Below, piece by piece: positions 1 through 8,897 of a stretch of 10,554 bases of DNA (positions are counted from its first letter, which is position 1; each line of letters starts with the position of its first letter). The translations under genes were made by a program, and so were the position numbers. Source of the DNA: Antrodiella citrinella (Eukaryota > Basidiomycota > Agaricomycetes > Polyporales > Steccherinaceae); assembly GCA_004802725.1 (NCBI GenBank), contig SGPM01000422.1, positions 9,887-20,440 on the forward strand, written 5' to 3'. The notes under the pieces were generated by a model that saw nothing but the letters and a program-made list of their open reading frames with translations, was not told the origin of the DNA and did not search any database.

Positions 1-92
1 TNNTCGNTNNGTANCNTCGATNANNNNGGANNNNTNTNGANNCNNATNGAANCTGANCNNNTGANCGNNGNTCNATGTNCNNTNNNGNTNTG
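1..92. other. Ambiguous, N-rich sequence at window edge
   Basis: Many of these bases are N, so no reading frame can be trusted. The 5' end of the following plus-strand gene probably lies here or to the left. The pattern suggests a contig end or a low-quality read end rather than a biological feature. Confidence 0.9.
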
Positions 93-1279
93 GATAGGAT
101 TCGTGGGTATGGCTTCGATGGCTCACCTTATGTGAGCACGCATGAAGCCCGATCCATTCACCTACGTCTGTACGGAGGTTTCGTGAGTGATCATCTGAGT
201 CATACAAAACTTGCAGTAATAGCAGGAATGTCTAATGCATTTATCCCTTCAATAGCTCAGTCTCAACAGAGTTATGCCAAAAGAAATAGGAATGGCAGCG
301 GCATACGAAGCGTACAGGACCTGGAAGCACCACGGCTCGCTCTTGCAACCCCTCGGCGGACATTCTGTGAGAGAGAGAGAAGCCCTGATTGGATTGGCTG
401 CAGCTGAAAGTGAGTACTTCACTGCGTTCGTTCAGTATCACTGCTCACAAAGTTGATAGCGAGTCATTTATGGCAGTATTCAGGTCGTTCTGCAGACTCA
501 TATGGTCTCCAAGATGCTCTTGAGACTGCAGCACTGACTGCTTCGCGCTTCTACGACAGAGTCCGTTCGCTTTCCTCACCCTTTTTGCGCAGCATGACAT
601 CCTGACTAGTAATTTCGATGCCTTACAGAAAGCCGACAAACTCACCACTCGCGCATCTACTCCCATCTACGCTCGAGACTATGCTTATACTCGTGGCCGC
701 CGCCACTCCTCCACCCCTGCCGTCGTCCGCGCAGGCTCAGATTCACCTTACATAGGTGGCGGACCCGGTGTGGCCCTTGGACCCGCCTCTGTCGGCGGAA
801 CGCCTCTCTCTGGCAATGTCGGCCTTGGAGGCTCAACACCCATGTCGGGGTATAACGCCCTGCCTCGTGGGTCCCCGTATGGTGGTGCAGCTGGTATGCC
901 ACTTCCAGCCGTGCAATACGGAGGTGGAGCATACACTGCACCCGCGGTTGCCCCGGCCGTGAACGGTATGCCTCAGCCCCAGCCGCAGGTGCAATATGCC
1001 AACGCTGGAGGGTATCCTCAGGGATACAACTACGGTCAGCAGCAACAGCCCCCTATTGTGATCCAGCAAGCTCCGAGTCAGCCTTATGGACAGTACGGGT
1101 ACGGCGGAGGACGAGGATACTACGGAGGAAACCAAGGCTACGCTAGCTCGAACAGGCCTATCGTCATTGATGCGTCTGGACATTCGAGTTCTCGGAGACA
1201 TGGGCATCATCATCATAGGTCTAGGAGTGTGGAGCCTGTTGGTAGACATGGGTACCATCGGCATGGACGTTATTTCTGA
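93..1279 (+). CDS. Gly/Tyr/Gln-rich protein with His/Arg-rich tail, 5' end incomplete
   Basis: I do not recognise a named gene. Well-supported exons are 256-409, 460-560 and 629-1279, with introns at 410-459 (GTGAGT...GATAG) and 561-628 (GTCCGT...TACAG); the frames join exactly. An upstream piece at 93-182 may join through a 73-nt intron at 183-255 (GTGAGT, CTAAT branch, CAATAG). Alternatively, the sequence HLSHTKLA just past 182 may be coding, so the N-terminus is unsettled; ATG 292 would give 289 residues. The first part is helical (AAAYEAYRTWKHHG, then REREALIGLAAAE and LWQYSGRSADSYG). Its LSH...AAAYEA spacing distantly recalls the fungal DUF3759/CipC-like domain, which is only an impression. 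The last ~200 residues are low complexity: Gly/Pro/Ser, then Gln/Tyr/Gly runs, then a tail with RHGHHHHRSRS ending in RHGRYF. No signal peptide or membrane segment is visible. Confidence 0.75.
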
Positions 1280-1546
1280 GAGCAAGAGGCGTGCGATAAA
1301 CGCCAAGTCGAAGCGTTCTATGGACCAACTATGGACTTACTTTCGGACCTGCTGTACTAGTATTGTATCACCTTTGTGTTTTGTACATGTATAATGTTGT
1401 GTATCTTGCTGTGTAACTCATGATGATTGTCTTACATTGCCCTAATTGAATATTGACCTGTACATGACTCTGACTCGATACACGGATGATACTATGCTAC
1501 AAGATCTTGAAGATATTCGATTTTCAGCTTGATAACACAGATAGAA
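1280..1546. other. Convergent 3' intergenic space
   Basis: This stretch separates the stops of two converging genes, so it should hold both 3'UTRs. It is AT-rich around 1360-1460, with TGTA and TATAATG-like elements that could serve in polyadenylation. No coding sequence is evident. Confidence 0.5.
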
Positions 1547-2574
1547 TTAGACCTCCAGATCGACCTGCGCAGATGTAGTGAGCAACAATGTATCAAGAAC
1601 AAAGAGTAGGTACCATTACGCACTGCGCAAAGAACGATCTTCAACTGCTGCGCGAAGTGCAGCGTGAAGTTATTGATCGTATCGATGGCGTACGAAGGAA
1701 GCTCGCACGGGTGAGAGCCATCGAACGACTCGCGGATAGCCTTCTGTATGATAGACTGATCCAACGCAGTGGAGGGAGCAGGTTGGGTATCGAAGCTCTC
1801 TGCTACGGCTACCAAGTACCTGCTAAGCCAGCCGTTCATCTGCAACGCAACACGGTTCGACGAATGCCTCCCGTTGTTGTCGCATTGCACACACTGCTCG
1901 CTATCGAGCACCCGCTGCCACTGCGCGCGGTCCCTTGCGAGGTTCTGGGCGACGCGAGCGCACGTCCGGTGGTACTTCTCCAAGTTGAGCACCGTATTTC
2001 CCGAGATCTGGTCATACTCCACGCACAGCGGCGGCTCCAGCGGCCATACCTGTTTCTCCAGCGCAAATTCTGCCGCTGCGTGAGCCTGCTTCGGCCACTT
2101 TTTCAAGCAGGCGATGGCATACGCTCGGAGGGGGTCTTTGGCGGCCATCTCCATCCACCGCTCGCGAACTTTTGTCGCAATGAAGTCGAGGTCGTGTTTC
2201 TCCGCGGCACGGAGGACGTCACTCACGTCCGTGAGGTTGTCCATGTGGGGATCCTCACCAGGGTAGATGTACATCAAGAGGGCAAGTAGTGTGCTGCTGC
2301 TCTCCTGGAAAAAAGGTATGACAGGCTTTCCGTCATACTGAGACTCGTCGTCGTTGAGATGTTTGTCTTGGGGAAGATCCAAAAGATCGACGAAAAATGG
2401 TGAAGCCTTCCTTAAGATCAGCTTATGTGCGTGGAAGTAGAATTTATCCGCTGATTGAAGGACGACGTCTGCATCTTCATCCGCGAATGGATCAGAGTGA
2501 AGTTCTGTGACTTCAGTATCCGTGACCGATTCTTCGGAAACTGACAAGATGTAGGATGTGTCGACATCGGTCAT
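1547..2574 (-). CDS. BTB/POZ domain protein
   Basis: Two exons on the minus strand (1624-2574 and 1547-1564) give 322 residues. The 59-nt intron at 1565-1623 (GTGCGT...TGCGCAG, CTCAC branch) leaves a last exon coding only VDLEV and stop; reading through it instead gives an unlikely 38-residue tail. An acidic N-terminus leads into a BTB/POZ fold at about residues 28-135. Visible hallmarks are DADVVLQSADKFYFHAHKLIL (the conserved D and HxxxL of BTB helix A1), SPFF, a loop with PVIPF, and LLALLMYIYP. The region after it (about 136-215) is helical, like the C-terminal part of this fungal family. A CVQC pair sits at residues 228-231. BTB domains dimerise and often bring targets to cullin-3 ligases or chromatin factors. 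This family is greatly expanded in Agaricomycetes and individual roles are mostly unknown. The start at 2574 follows an in-frame region without another ATG. Confidence 0.88.
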
Positions 2575-2589
2575 GATGACCTGATTCAG

Positions 2590-2655
2590 CTAAATATTCA
2601 AGTTGACAGAGCTTTAGTTTGAGCATAAATGCGTCGAGAAGTGCATTGTACTCAC
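2590..2655 (-). other. Probable 5'UTR intron of the BTB gene
   Basis: On the minus strand CTCAG is followed by GTGAGTAC, a near-perfect donor. After 66 nt comes ATATTTAG, an acceptor, 15 nt before the BTB start codon. An ACTAA-like branch site lies between them. The size matches the coding introns nearby. There is no upstream in-frame ATG in the exon before it, so I read it as untranslated leader. Transcript data would be needed to confirm it. Confidence 0.55.
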
Positions 2656-3237
2656 CTGAGGCAGAGGAGGGGGGGATATCGATGGGCTTGCCTTGACCGC
2701 AGGGACGCGTCTATAAAGTGTCTCCTGTCAAGCTGCGGGCGATATATATCTACTCACGATGAAGCTTGCAAGGGCACGCGCAAGAGGGGTATGGTTCTGT
2801 CCGAGGGCAAGCCTATGCAGGTCGGACGGTGGGAATGAAGAAGTTATCACTTCGATACTGCAGTAGTACTATCAGATAACCTCTATCAGATGCTGCGACA
2901 TTGCTGCTTGAGTATTCGCGGAACGTCCAATTGCCAGTACTGGCAGCAAGCAAAGACGTCCGACGCAATCACGGTCAACCTTCTTGAACTTGGTATCAAT
3001 GCCATGTACGTAAAGATGATCCTGGATCATGTAACTCATTCAAGCAGAAGCGAGAGCCCGAGTCACTCGTCTGGCTTGCATCTGGCCGCTATCATGGACG
3101 CAACAACAACTCAACACTGTATTAGGAATGTATCCGAGACAACATAGAATATAACACAGGGCGAATAATAATCAAGGAAGGTGACAGTCCGCAGACGAAG
3201 TGAATGGTAGATAGGTACTCGTGGCGCATGCCAGGGA
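2656..3237. promoter_or_regulatory. Upstream region of the BTB gene / downstream of sey1
   Basis: No convincing gene is seen in this ~580-bp interval between two minus-strand genes. It holds a GATATATATC tract at 2741-2750, a cluster of GATA-type motifs at 2844-2888, a 14-bp perfect palindrome at 2932-2945 and a near-perfect palindrome at 3016-3030. The left part is therefore probably BTB promoter, and the part next to 3237 the sey1 3'UTR. Exact transcript ends cannot be read from the sequence. Confidence 0.5.
2844..2891 (-). promoter_or_regulatory. Cluster of GATA-factor motifs (HGATAR)
   Basis: On the minus strand TGATAA (2844-2849) and two copies of TGATAG (2869-2874 and 2883-2888) occur, with AGATAA on the plus strand at 2874-2879. 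The two TGATAG copies lie in an exact 9-bp direct repeat, CTATCAGAT, spaced 14 bp apart. Fungal GATA factors (AreA/Nit2 for nitrogen, SreA/Urbs1 for iron, light regulators) bind HGATAR sites, often in pairs. The cluster lies 270-317 bp upstream of the BTB start codon, a usual promoter distance. Binding itself is inference. Confidence 0.45.
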
Positions 3238-6200
3238 TCAATGCAGCGAATTCTCAGTAGATTCCAACTTCACGACGCCACTCTCCCGCTTGACTCGTCG
3301 TTCTGACGAAGACGAAGCAGACGCAGTTTGATTCCGGACGGGCTGCGCGAGTGTAGGCTCCGAGAAGTGCTCTCGGAGCTTGTTGGCAGCTTGGCGTTGG
3401 ACCTCCCCTGCGACCGTTTTCGAAACTTGGAGGACAGGTCCCGTCAGGCCCAATTGCCATACCAGGTACCTAGATAACAGAACGAGAGAATACGTTGGTC
3501 GGTCAAAATGCGCTAACTTTGCAAAACAAAGAGGATACGCACGCAGTCCCCACCGCAACTAGCAAAGTCGCGAAATACAACGGGTTGAACAGAACGGCCA
3601 TCGCCTCGTTCCAACCCAAAAGGACGAACATGCCGTACACCCATAGTGGGATCTGCGCCACACTGGACACCGTGCTGCGCTTCGCCTCCACGTAGTACGC
3701 GTCCGCGTCCTTGCGGAACCGGTTCGACAGATCGATCGCCTTGATGTCGGTAAAGATGATGAGGGTGGAGGCGAAGTCGAACTCGTCGTCGCCTGAGGCG
3801 AGGTCGACGGACCCGGAGTCGATGGTGTAGTTGTTCGCGGGGTCGACGGGCTTGATCTTTGAGTAGCGGGGTATCAAGTCAAGTGTCTAAGCACAGATAG
3901 GATCAGTTTTGGTGACGTCGCACAAGGAAGCAGCGGATACACACCTCGTCCTTTGCTTTCTTGAACGCACCATCAATGTCGTCCTCCGGTCTCCATACAC
4001 GAGGTACGCCAGCCTCGTCGTAGCGGAACCGTTCTTCGAAGTGACTCCGCAGTTTGGTCAAGAACGCAGTATCAGACGTTTGCTCGTCAATCTTGGCACG
4101 CAGAACGACCCAAGTACGTTTCCTGATTGAAGCCAACGCTGTCGTGTTCTCCTCTTCTGTGCAGTTGAAACCTGAGAAAGGATAGTCAGAACGCTGCACG
4201 CCACGATCACGGAAAAGACAAAGGCACGAACTTTGAGCCTTGCTGAGGTATGACGACTCTGCCTTCGCCAGGGTAGACTTGAACGTCTTCAAGATGTCGT
4301 CCCACATTGTGGGAGCAGCCTTGCCAAGATAAACTTCCACTGGCTCTGCTACTTGGCGTTTGAAGTTCCTCTGCAAATGGCATGAGTATCTCCATCGATA
4401 TTCGATACATCGCCGCCGCTCACCTCGATGACGTTGACCATCTTCTTCGTCTCATCCTTCCGACACTGATCTGCAACCAACTGTACCTCTTCGCTCAGAA
4501 GGCTCGCATCTTCTTCGTAACTCCAATCCGTGTCTTCAACAAGCGCCTCCTTTGCGCCCTCCAAGAAGCTCGCCTCGCACTTCTTCCTCGCCGCTCCGAC
4601 GATCTCGGCAAAATCGTAACTATCACCCTTGAGTCCGTTCAAGATATCCCTCTTGAACGCAACAAGCGATTGCTTCGCCAAGTTCTTCAGCTGGCCCTGG
4701 AAGAGAGGTGACAAAGTGGAGTCCAATACCGCGAGCAAGTCGTCGCGTTTCCGCTTGTATACACCTTTGTGATACCTCGACGCGTCACGGTCATAACGTG
4801 CTTCACCCGGAGTGTCAGTGCTTTGTGGAGTATCGAGATGTGTGGACACTCACTGAGGGCACCAGATCGCCAAGCACGCATCATACCGCCAAGGCCATCC
4901 ACGACCTTTCCAGCCTCGATCGGTCGGCGCTGAGGCTTGGCCTGCTCGTTGAACTCAGACAAAGCTGCGGTAGCGATTTCGTCGCAACGGAATTGCGCTA
5001 ACAGTTCCTGCTGGGTGGGCAAGTCGAGATCCTTGTTCGATTGTACTTGTTCCTGTGGTACAGTTCAGTGATGACCTCGGTTCACACTGCTGAAACTATT
5101 TACCCATACACCCTCCATATAGAATGCGACACCGTCCGCAGGAATTCCCTTGTGATACGCAGGCTTGAAAACACAGTCGGATCGTGACTTATCCGAGAAC
5201 CGTTTCCGTAGCTGCTGGATTTCTGCCTCAAACTTCTCTGGGACAAGAATCTTGTGGGGTAAGGTAGCAAAGTCCAAGTCAAAGTAATCAGACAACTGGC
5301 GATCTTGCAACTCGGGAGGCTTGGAGATCGAGTCCCATAGTCGTTGCATGTCTGCTGCTAGAGTGGCTTGCAGGTTAGCCAGAGGCGTGTGGCCTGTGTG
5401 ATCACGAATCACGAAGAGTAGAAGTGTTCGTTGGTTTGCACTGTAGCGAAAGGAATGTTGGTGAGAAAACTTGAAGGCTATGTCGGTTCACTGACCTCTT
5501 CCCGAAAATGCCAAGGTTGACCTCGAATACTGTCTTGAGAAGTCCCATGTTCGCGCCGTTGTACAGACCGACCTGGTGCTCCCACATGTTGACAAGTAGA
5601 ACCTCCGAAGAGGCTAACGAGAACAACGCCGACTTGCGTTCAAAGTCCTGTAGCAATACCGTAAATCATGTTGTGGAAGATGGGAACACTGACGTCACAT
5701 ACCTGGTCCTCCCCTCGTTCCCGACCATCCGTTCCTTCAACATCCATAACCATTACGTTCATATCCTTTCCCTTACACATCCATATACCTGCAAACATGT
5801 TCAATCGGGCAACCGGGATTTTACAGGGATTAACATACCCTTTGTGGTCTGCTGACGGCGTGCCTCGTCCATAACATCGAAGCTGGTGCCAAATAGGCGA
5901 TTGAGTAGTGTACCTATACGGAACGCGTCAGAATATCAATGACACCATGCGTGTGCTATGCTTACTTTTGCCTGTAGATTGCGAGCCGAACACCGCGACA
6001 ATGTCGTAGTCAAAGCCTACATCCCGGAGACCCCAATGTTGAATTTGAGAGGTGAGCTCAGTGCTGTGATGCCGATACCATCAGTTAATGGTACTATGTC
6101 TACTGTCATGTCTTGACCCACGTAAACTGTTTCTCGTCGTCGATAACCTGTACTCGTTCATGGTTGGAAGTCTTGGAGGATGCAGCGTCCGCACGACCAG

Positions 6201-6264
6201 CGTGGCCGTTCAAACCTGGAGGCATCGTCGGCCCGTTCGTAGGGAGAACTGTCGCAGTCGCCAT
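3238..6264 (-). CDS. sey1: Sey1/RHD3-type dynamin-like GTPase for ER fusion
   Basis: Sey1 (atlastin/RHD3 class) uses GTP hydrolysis to fuse ER tubules homotypically. Twelve exons on the minus strand join without a frame break: 6122-6264, 5966-6063, 5839-5913, 5703-5788, 5496-5647, 5104-5440, 4854-5052, 4424-4800, 4232-4370, 3945-4171, 3543-3886 and 3238-3469. The eleven introns are 50-73 nt, all GT-AG. The product is 802 residues, usual for Sey1. The GTPase domain shows G1 GSQSTGKS (74-81), G2 QQTTKG (101-106), G3 DVEGTDG (121-127) and the atlastin/RHD3 G4 RD (197-198, in [16 protein letters not shown]). A long helical-bundle middle follows. Two close hydrophobic segments (about 690-711 and 712-732) form the ER membrane hairpin, leaving a Ser/Lys-rich cytosolic tail. 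The codon at 6264 is the only sensible start, about 37 residues before the conserved [12 protein letters not shown]. The 4801-4853 intron uses a GAAG acceptor; it is the least certain junction but keeps frame and gives [14 protein letters not shown]. Confidence 0.97.
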
Positions 6265-7098
6265 GTACAGAATCGGACCTCTGTACCTCGTGTGTGTGGT
6301 GGAGGGAAATAAACAGGTGTGACGGTGCTGGCAGCGGTGAGGAACACAAGTGACGCCCCGACTGCACTCAGGTCTGTACCGAGCCACGTGGAGGTAACCA
6401 CAACTGACCCTAACCATAGCATAGGGTTCTCAGGTCAAATCCGACGCATTTTTGAACGGTCCATGTTAGACCTTAGATCATCCTCGCTACGTCAAGTGTG
6501 TGTACTCGATGTGTACGCCACGTCCGTGTGGATCGTGTGCGTCTAGGGAGGAATTCTGGCATGCGCGCTGAGTGGCGTTGCCTGCGAAACAAGAATCCAT
6601 AGCACTTGAACATTCTCCACACACGACCTTCCACTCCATGAGCCATCGAAGTTCACCATGCATCTCCCTGATGTTGGAGATTCTGGATACATGTTGGAGG
6701 GTATCGACCATCATGCTTCAGCATGCTGCACCTCGGACGCAATACAGTTCCAATGAGAAGTTTGGAGAACCTCCGATGTTTGTGGTGATGAACATCGCAA
6801 ATTGTTCGATGCACGACCTCGAGCAATGCTAGCACGACAGCGTGTAGACGGTCGCGAAGAGGAGAGGAAACAAGAGCAGCAAGTTGACGACCGAATTCGG
6901 ACAGGAAATGCCAAGAAATGACACACAAGTCCCATAAGGGGAAAGATACGGGCTTCAAATTTGCGGCCGAAATGAGCGTCTTTTGGTTGTTTGTAGTTTG
7001 GAGAAAGAGGTTCTTGATAACGACTTCCACGTCTTTTGTGCTTTCTGTTCTTCCGTTCACATTTCTTACAGCTCTAATAAACCCACACGCTCTTTGCC
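6265..7098. promoter_or_regulatory. Divergent promoter region of sey1 and the glutaredoxin-like gene
   Basis: This ~830-bp interval lies between the 5' ends of two genes pointing away from each other, so it should carry both promoters and leaders. Pyrimidine-rich stretches precede both start codons: TTTATTTCCCTCCACC on the sey1 side, and CTTTCTGTTCTTCC then TTTCTTACAG about 50 bp before 7099. The latter could also be a leader-intron acceptor. Open frames of 60-135 codons occur on both strands but show no recognisable protein character and no consistent splice partners, so I see no gene here. Confidence 0.5.
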
Positions 7099-8088
7099 AT
7101 GGCCCACCGCCGCACTGTCTCTTCTCGTCAACTCGACATGGGCAAGTTGTCCCTCGACTCCCCCCCGCTCACCCCCGCACTCCACGTCCTCAACACGTTC
7201 ACCGCGACCACCCGCAAATCGCGGCAGTTCTGGCAACGAACAACGTTTCTTGCCCTCTTCGCCCTTTTTGCCGTCACAGGATATGTCTTCCTCGTGGCCC
7301 AGCCGTCGCTCTCACCCATAGCCTTTGGGGGAGGCTGACAATGGCTCGTCCCGCGGCCTGGACGGCCAGCGGTTGTCCCGTCTCTCGTCACACGCACGTC
7401 TGGCTGCATTTCGCAACAAGCGTCCTTCGTCTTCTACTGAGGCTGCCAGCACAGGCCTTCCCCAGGTGTCCCTCACACCGGCACAGGAACTAGCCGCCGT
7501 GTCAGGTTTCATCGCAAGTCTGCCACAGAACGTGATCCCTGATACTGTTGACCCTTCACAACCCATCGACCCGCAGGTCGTCCTCGACTTTGATACACGG
7601 AGTTCACATGCATCAGAGGAGGTGGACGCCATGGTCAACGATACATGGGCGAGGAGTCCCGTTATGCTTTACTGCAAGGTGAGTTTGCTATCATGCGGTG
7701 TTTCCATGGGAGCGCTGAAACCCTTTTCTTTCTCCGTATAGCTTCATTCCCCGGTCTCTCGAGAACTGAAACAAATGCTTATTGACATGAACTTACTACC
7801 GTCACCCGTCATTATCGAGGTTGACCAACGATGTGCGTCTTATCTCCACTCGTTGTTCATGACCATGTTCTCAAGTCTGCACTTACAGCTGACGAAGCCG
7901 TCCTCACCCCTCTCCTTCACCGCCTCACCAACACCGTTGACCTTCCTATCCTACTGGTCGGGGGCCATACCGTCGGCTCCGTAGCAGAGATCCGCTACTT
8001 GCACGCAAAGGGTGAGCTCCAGCGCCTGATCGGCCGCAGTGGCGCGCAGATAGATGGCGGGAAGAAGAAGAAAGGACGCAAGCACTAA
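7099..8088 (+). CDS. Membrane-anchored glutaredoxin-like protein with SPVS in place of CPYC/S
   Basis: The N-terminal ~45 residues are basic/Ser-rich, followed by one hydrophobic segment (from about residue 50, FLALFALF...), a Ser-rich linker and a C-terminal thioredoxin fold. This is the layout of the ER/Golgi glutaredoxins (yeast Grx6/Grx7), type II membrane proteins. Exons 7742-7832 and 7889-8088 join the 7322-7678 exon by introns 7679-7741 (GTGAGT...TATAG) and 7833-7888 (GTGCGT...TACAG). The first exon (7099-7272) is in another frame. A 49-nt intron at 7273-7321 (GTCACA...CATAG) joins it and gives 273 residues but cuts the membrane segment; a one-base error in the G run at 7327-7331 is the alternative (289 residues). 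Fold marks are PVMLYCK, RELKQML, VIIEVDQR, the cis-Pro in DLPILLVGG, and VGSVAEIRYLHAKGEL. The expected active-site Cys is Ser (SPVS), so classic thiol-disulfide activity is doubtful. The tail is Lys-rich (GGKKKKGRKH). Confidence 0.82.
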
Positions 8089-8620
8089 ACCTCTCCCTCG
8101 CGTTTTCACGTTCCTTCTTTTCTTCTGTGTGGTATATACGACGCACAGCGAGCGATGGCGCGCCGCGGACGGGTGCAAAGGACAGTTTTGCTCCTGTGTG
8201 TAGGCCGCGAGCGGTGTAACTAACGGACCCCTCCGCGTTGTAGTGCTAGCTTCTACTTGGTGGTTTATGGTTGGACTGTACGACTAAACTCTTCACTTTT
8301 CTTCCCCCGTTCACTTCTAACCCTGCGTACAGTTTGCCAGGGTTGCGAAATAGACTAATCTTCCATGTCACTGTTTTATCTTATCTATTCTCATACATAC
8401 GCATAGCGTTTTCTCAAGTTATTGGAAGCACCAGCTCTTCTTCCTCCTCCCCATCCTCTTGGATTGTGACGTACTTACATGTCAATTCATCCCTTGCTGC
8501 ACAGTGCAGGTCTCAGGTGCTCTGTCTTATGCTTGTGTCTTCTGGTGGTCCGATGACATGTCAGACCGATCGATTGATGGCGGGGTCGCCGTCGACATAA
8601 AGTGTCGGCCTTGGTGTTGA

Positions 8621-8646
8621 AGTTGACGTTGCGCGCGACGTCAACT
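8621..8646. repeat. Perfect 9-bp inverted repeat with 8-nt loop, containing TGACGT/ACGTCA
   Basis: AGTTGACGT (8621-8629) and ACGTCAACT (8638-8646) are exact reverse complements around TGCGCGCG. Each arm holds a TGACGT half-site of CRE/bZIP type. In RNA it would form a short stem-loop. It lies about 530 bp after the stop of the glutaredoxin-like gene. Confidence 0.6.
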
Positions 8647-8834
8647 GAGTTTAATGTGAACCTTCTCTGCATGGGGAGATCTGCTCCCTTGTGGTCTCCC
8701 AAACGAGGTAATACAAATACACGGATGCAATGTCAACTCCTTGAAGATTTGGATGGGCAACATGACGTTAACGTTTACAATGACATGCACTGCGTACGAC
8801 GGGGACCACGGGTGTCTAGGTATACAACCATCGT

Positions 8835-8897
8835 GAAAAGACGGCCTCGGAACTCGTATGTTCGTCGGTTGTGGAGTCGACATACGAGGGTCTTTTC
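8835..8897. repeat. Two-arm imperfect inverted repeat (hairpin)
   Basis: The inner arms CTCGTATGT (8853-8861) and ACATACGAG (8880-8888) are perfect complements with an 18-nt loop. The outer arms GAAAAGAC (8835-8842) and GTCTTTTC (8890-8897) are also perfect, separated from the inner arms by 10 nt on the left and 1 nt on the right. Together they make a 63-nt hairpin with one asymmetric bulge. No transposon ends or target-site duplication were recognised. Confidence 0.6.

Noticed and set aside
183..298. Attempt to join HLSHTKLA directly to AAAYEAYRTW as one exon pair
   Set aside because: The two pieces read well together, but no canonical GT-AG pair in the right phase joins them. The only in-phase options add residues LSLNRVMPKEIGM, so the N-terminus was left open.
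833..1306. 157-codon minus-strand frame
   Set aside because: It is antisense to the repetitive Gly/Tyr-rich exon; the Ser/Leu/Val runs mirror that low complexity.
1588..2289. 233-codon open frame on the plus strand
   Set aside because: It is exactly antisense to the BTB coding exon, whose protein is recognisable. The antisense product is Arg/Val/Leu-rich with no domain, as expected of a shadow frame in GC-rich coding DNA.
2890..3147. 85-codon plus-strand frame in the sey1-BTB interval
   Set aside because: It shows no recognisable motif, no consistent flanking exons, and overlaps palindromic, promoter-like sequence.
6653..7060. 135-codon minus-strand frame between sey1 and the glutaredoxin-like gene
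   Set aside because: There is no domain, no splice partner, and it lies in the divergent promoter region; the composition looks random.
6918..7493. 191-codon plus-strand frame overlapping the glutaredoxin-like gene
   Set aside because: It is in another frame from the recognisable exons, rich in Pro/His/Arg, and has no family features.
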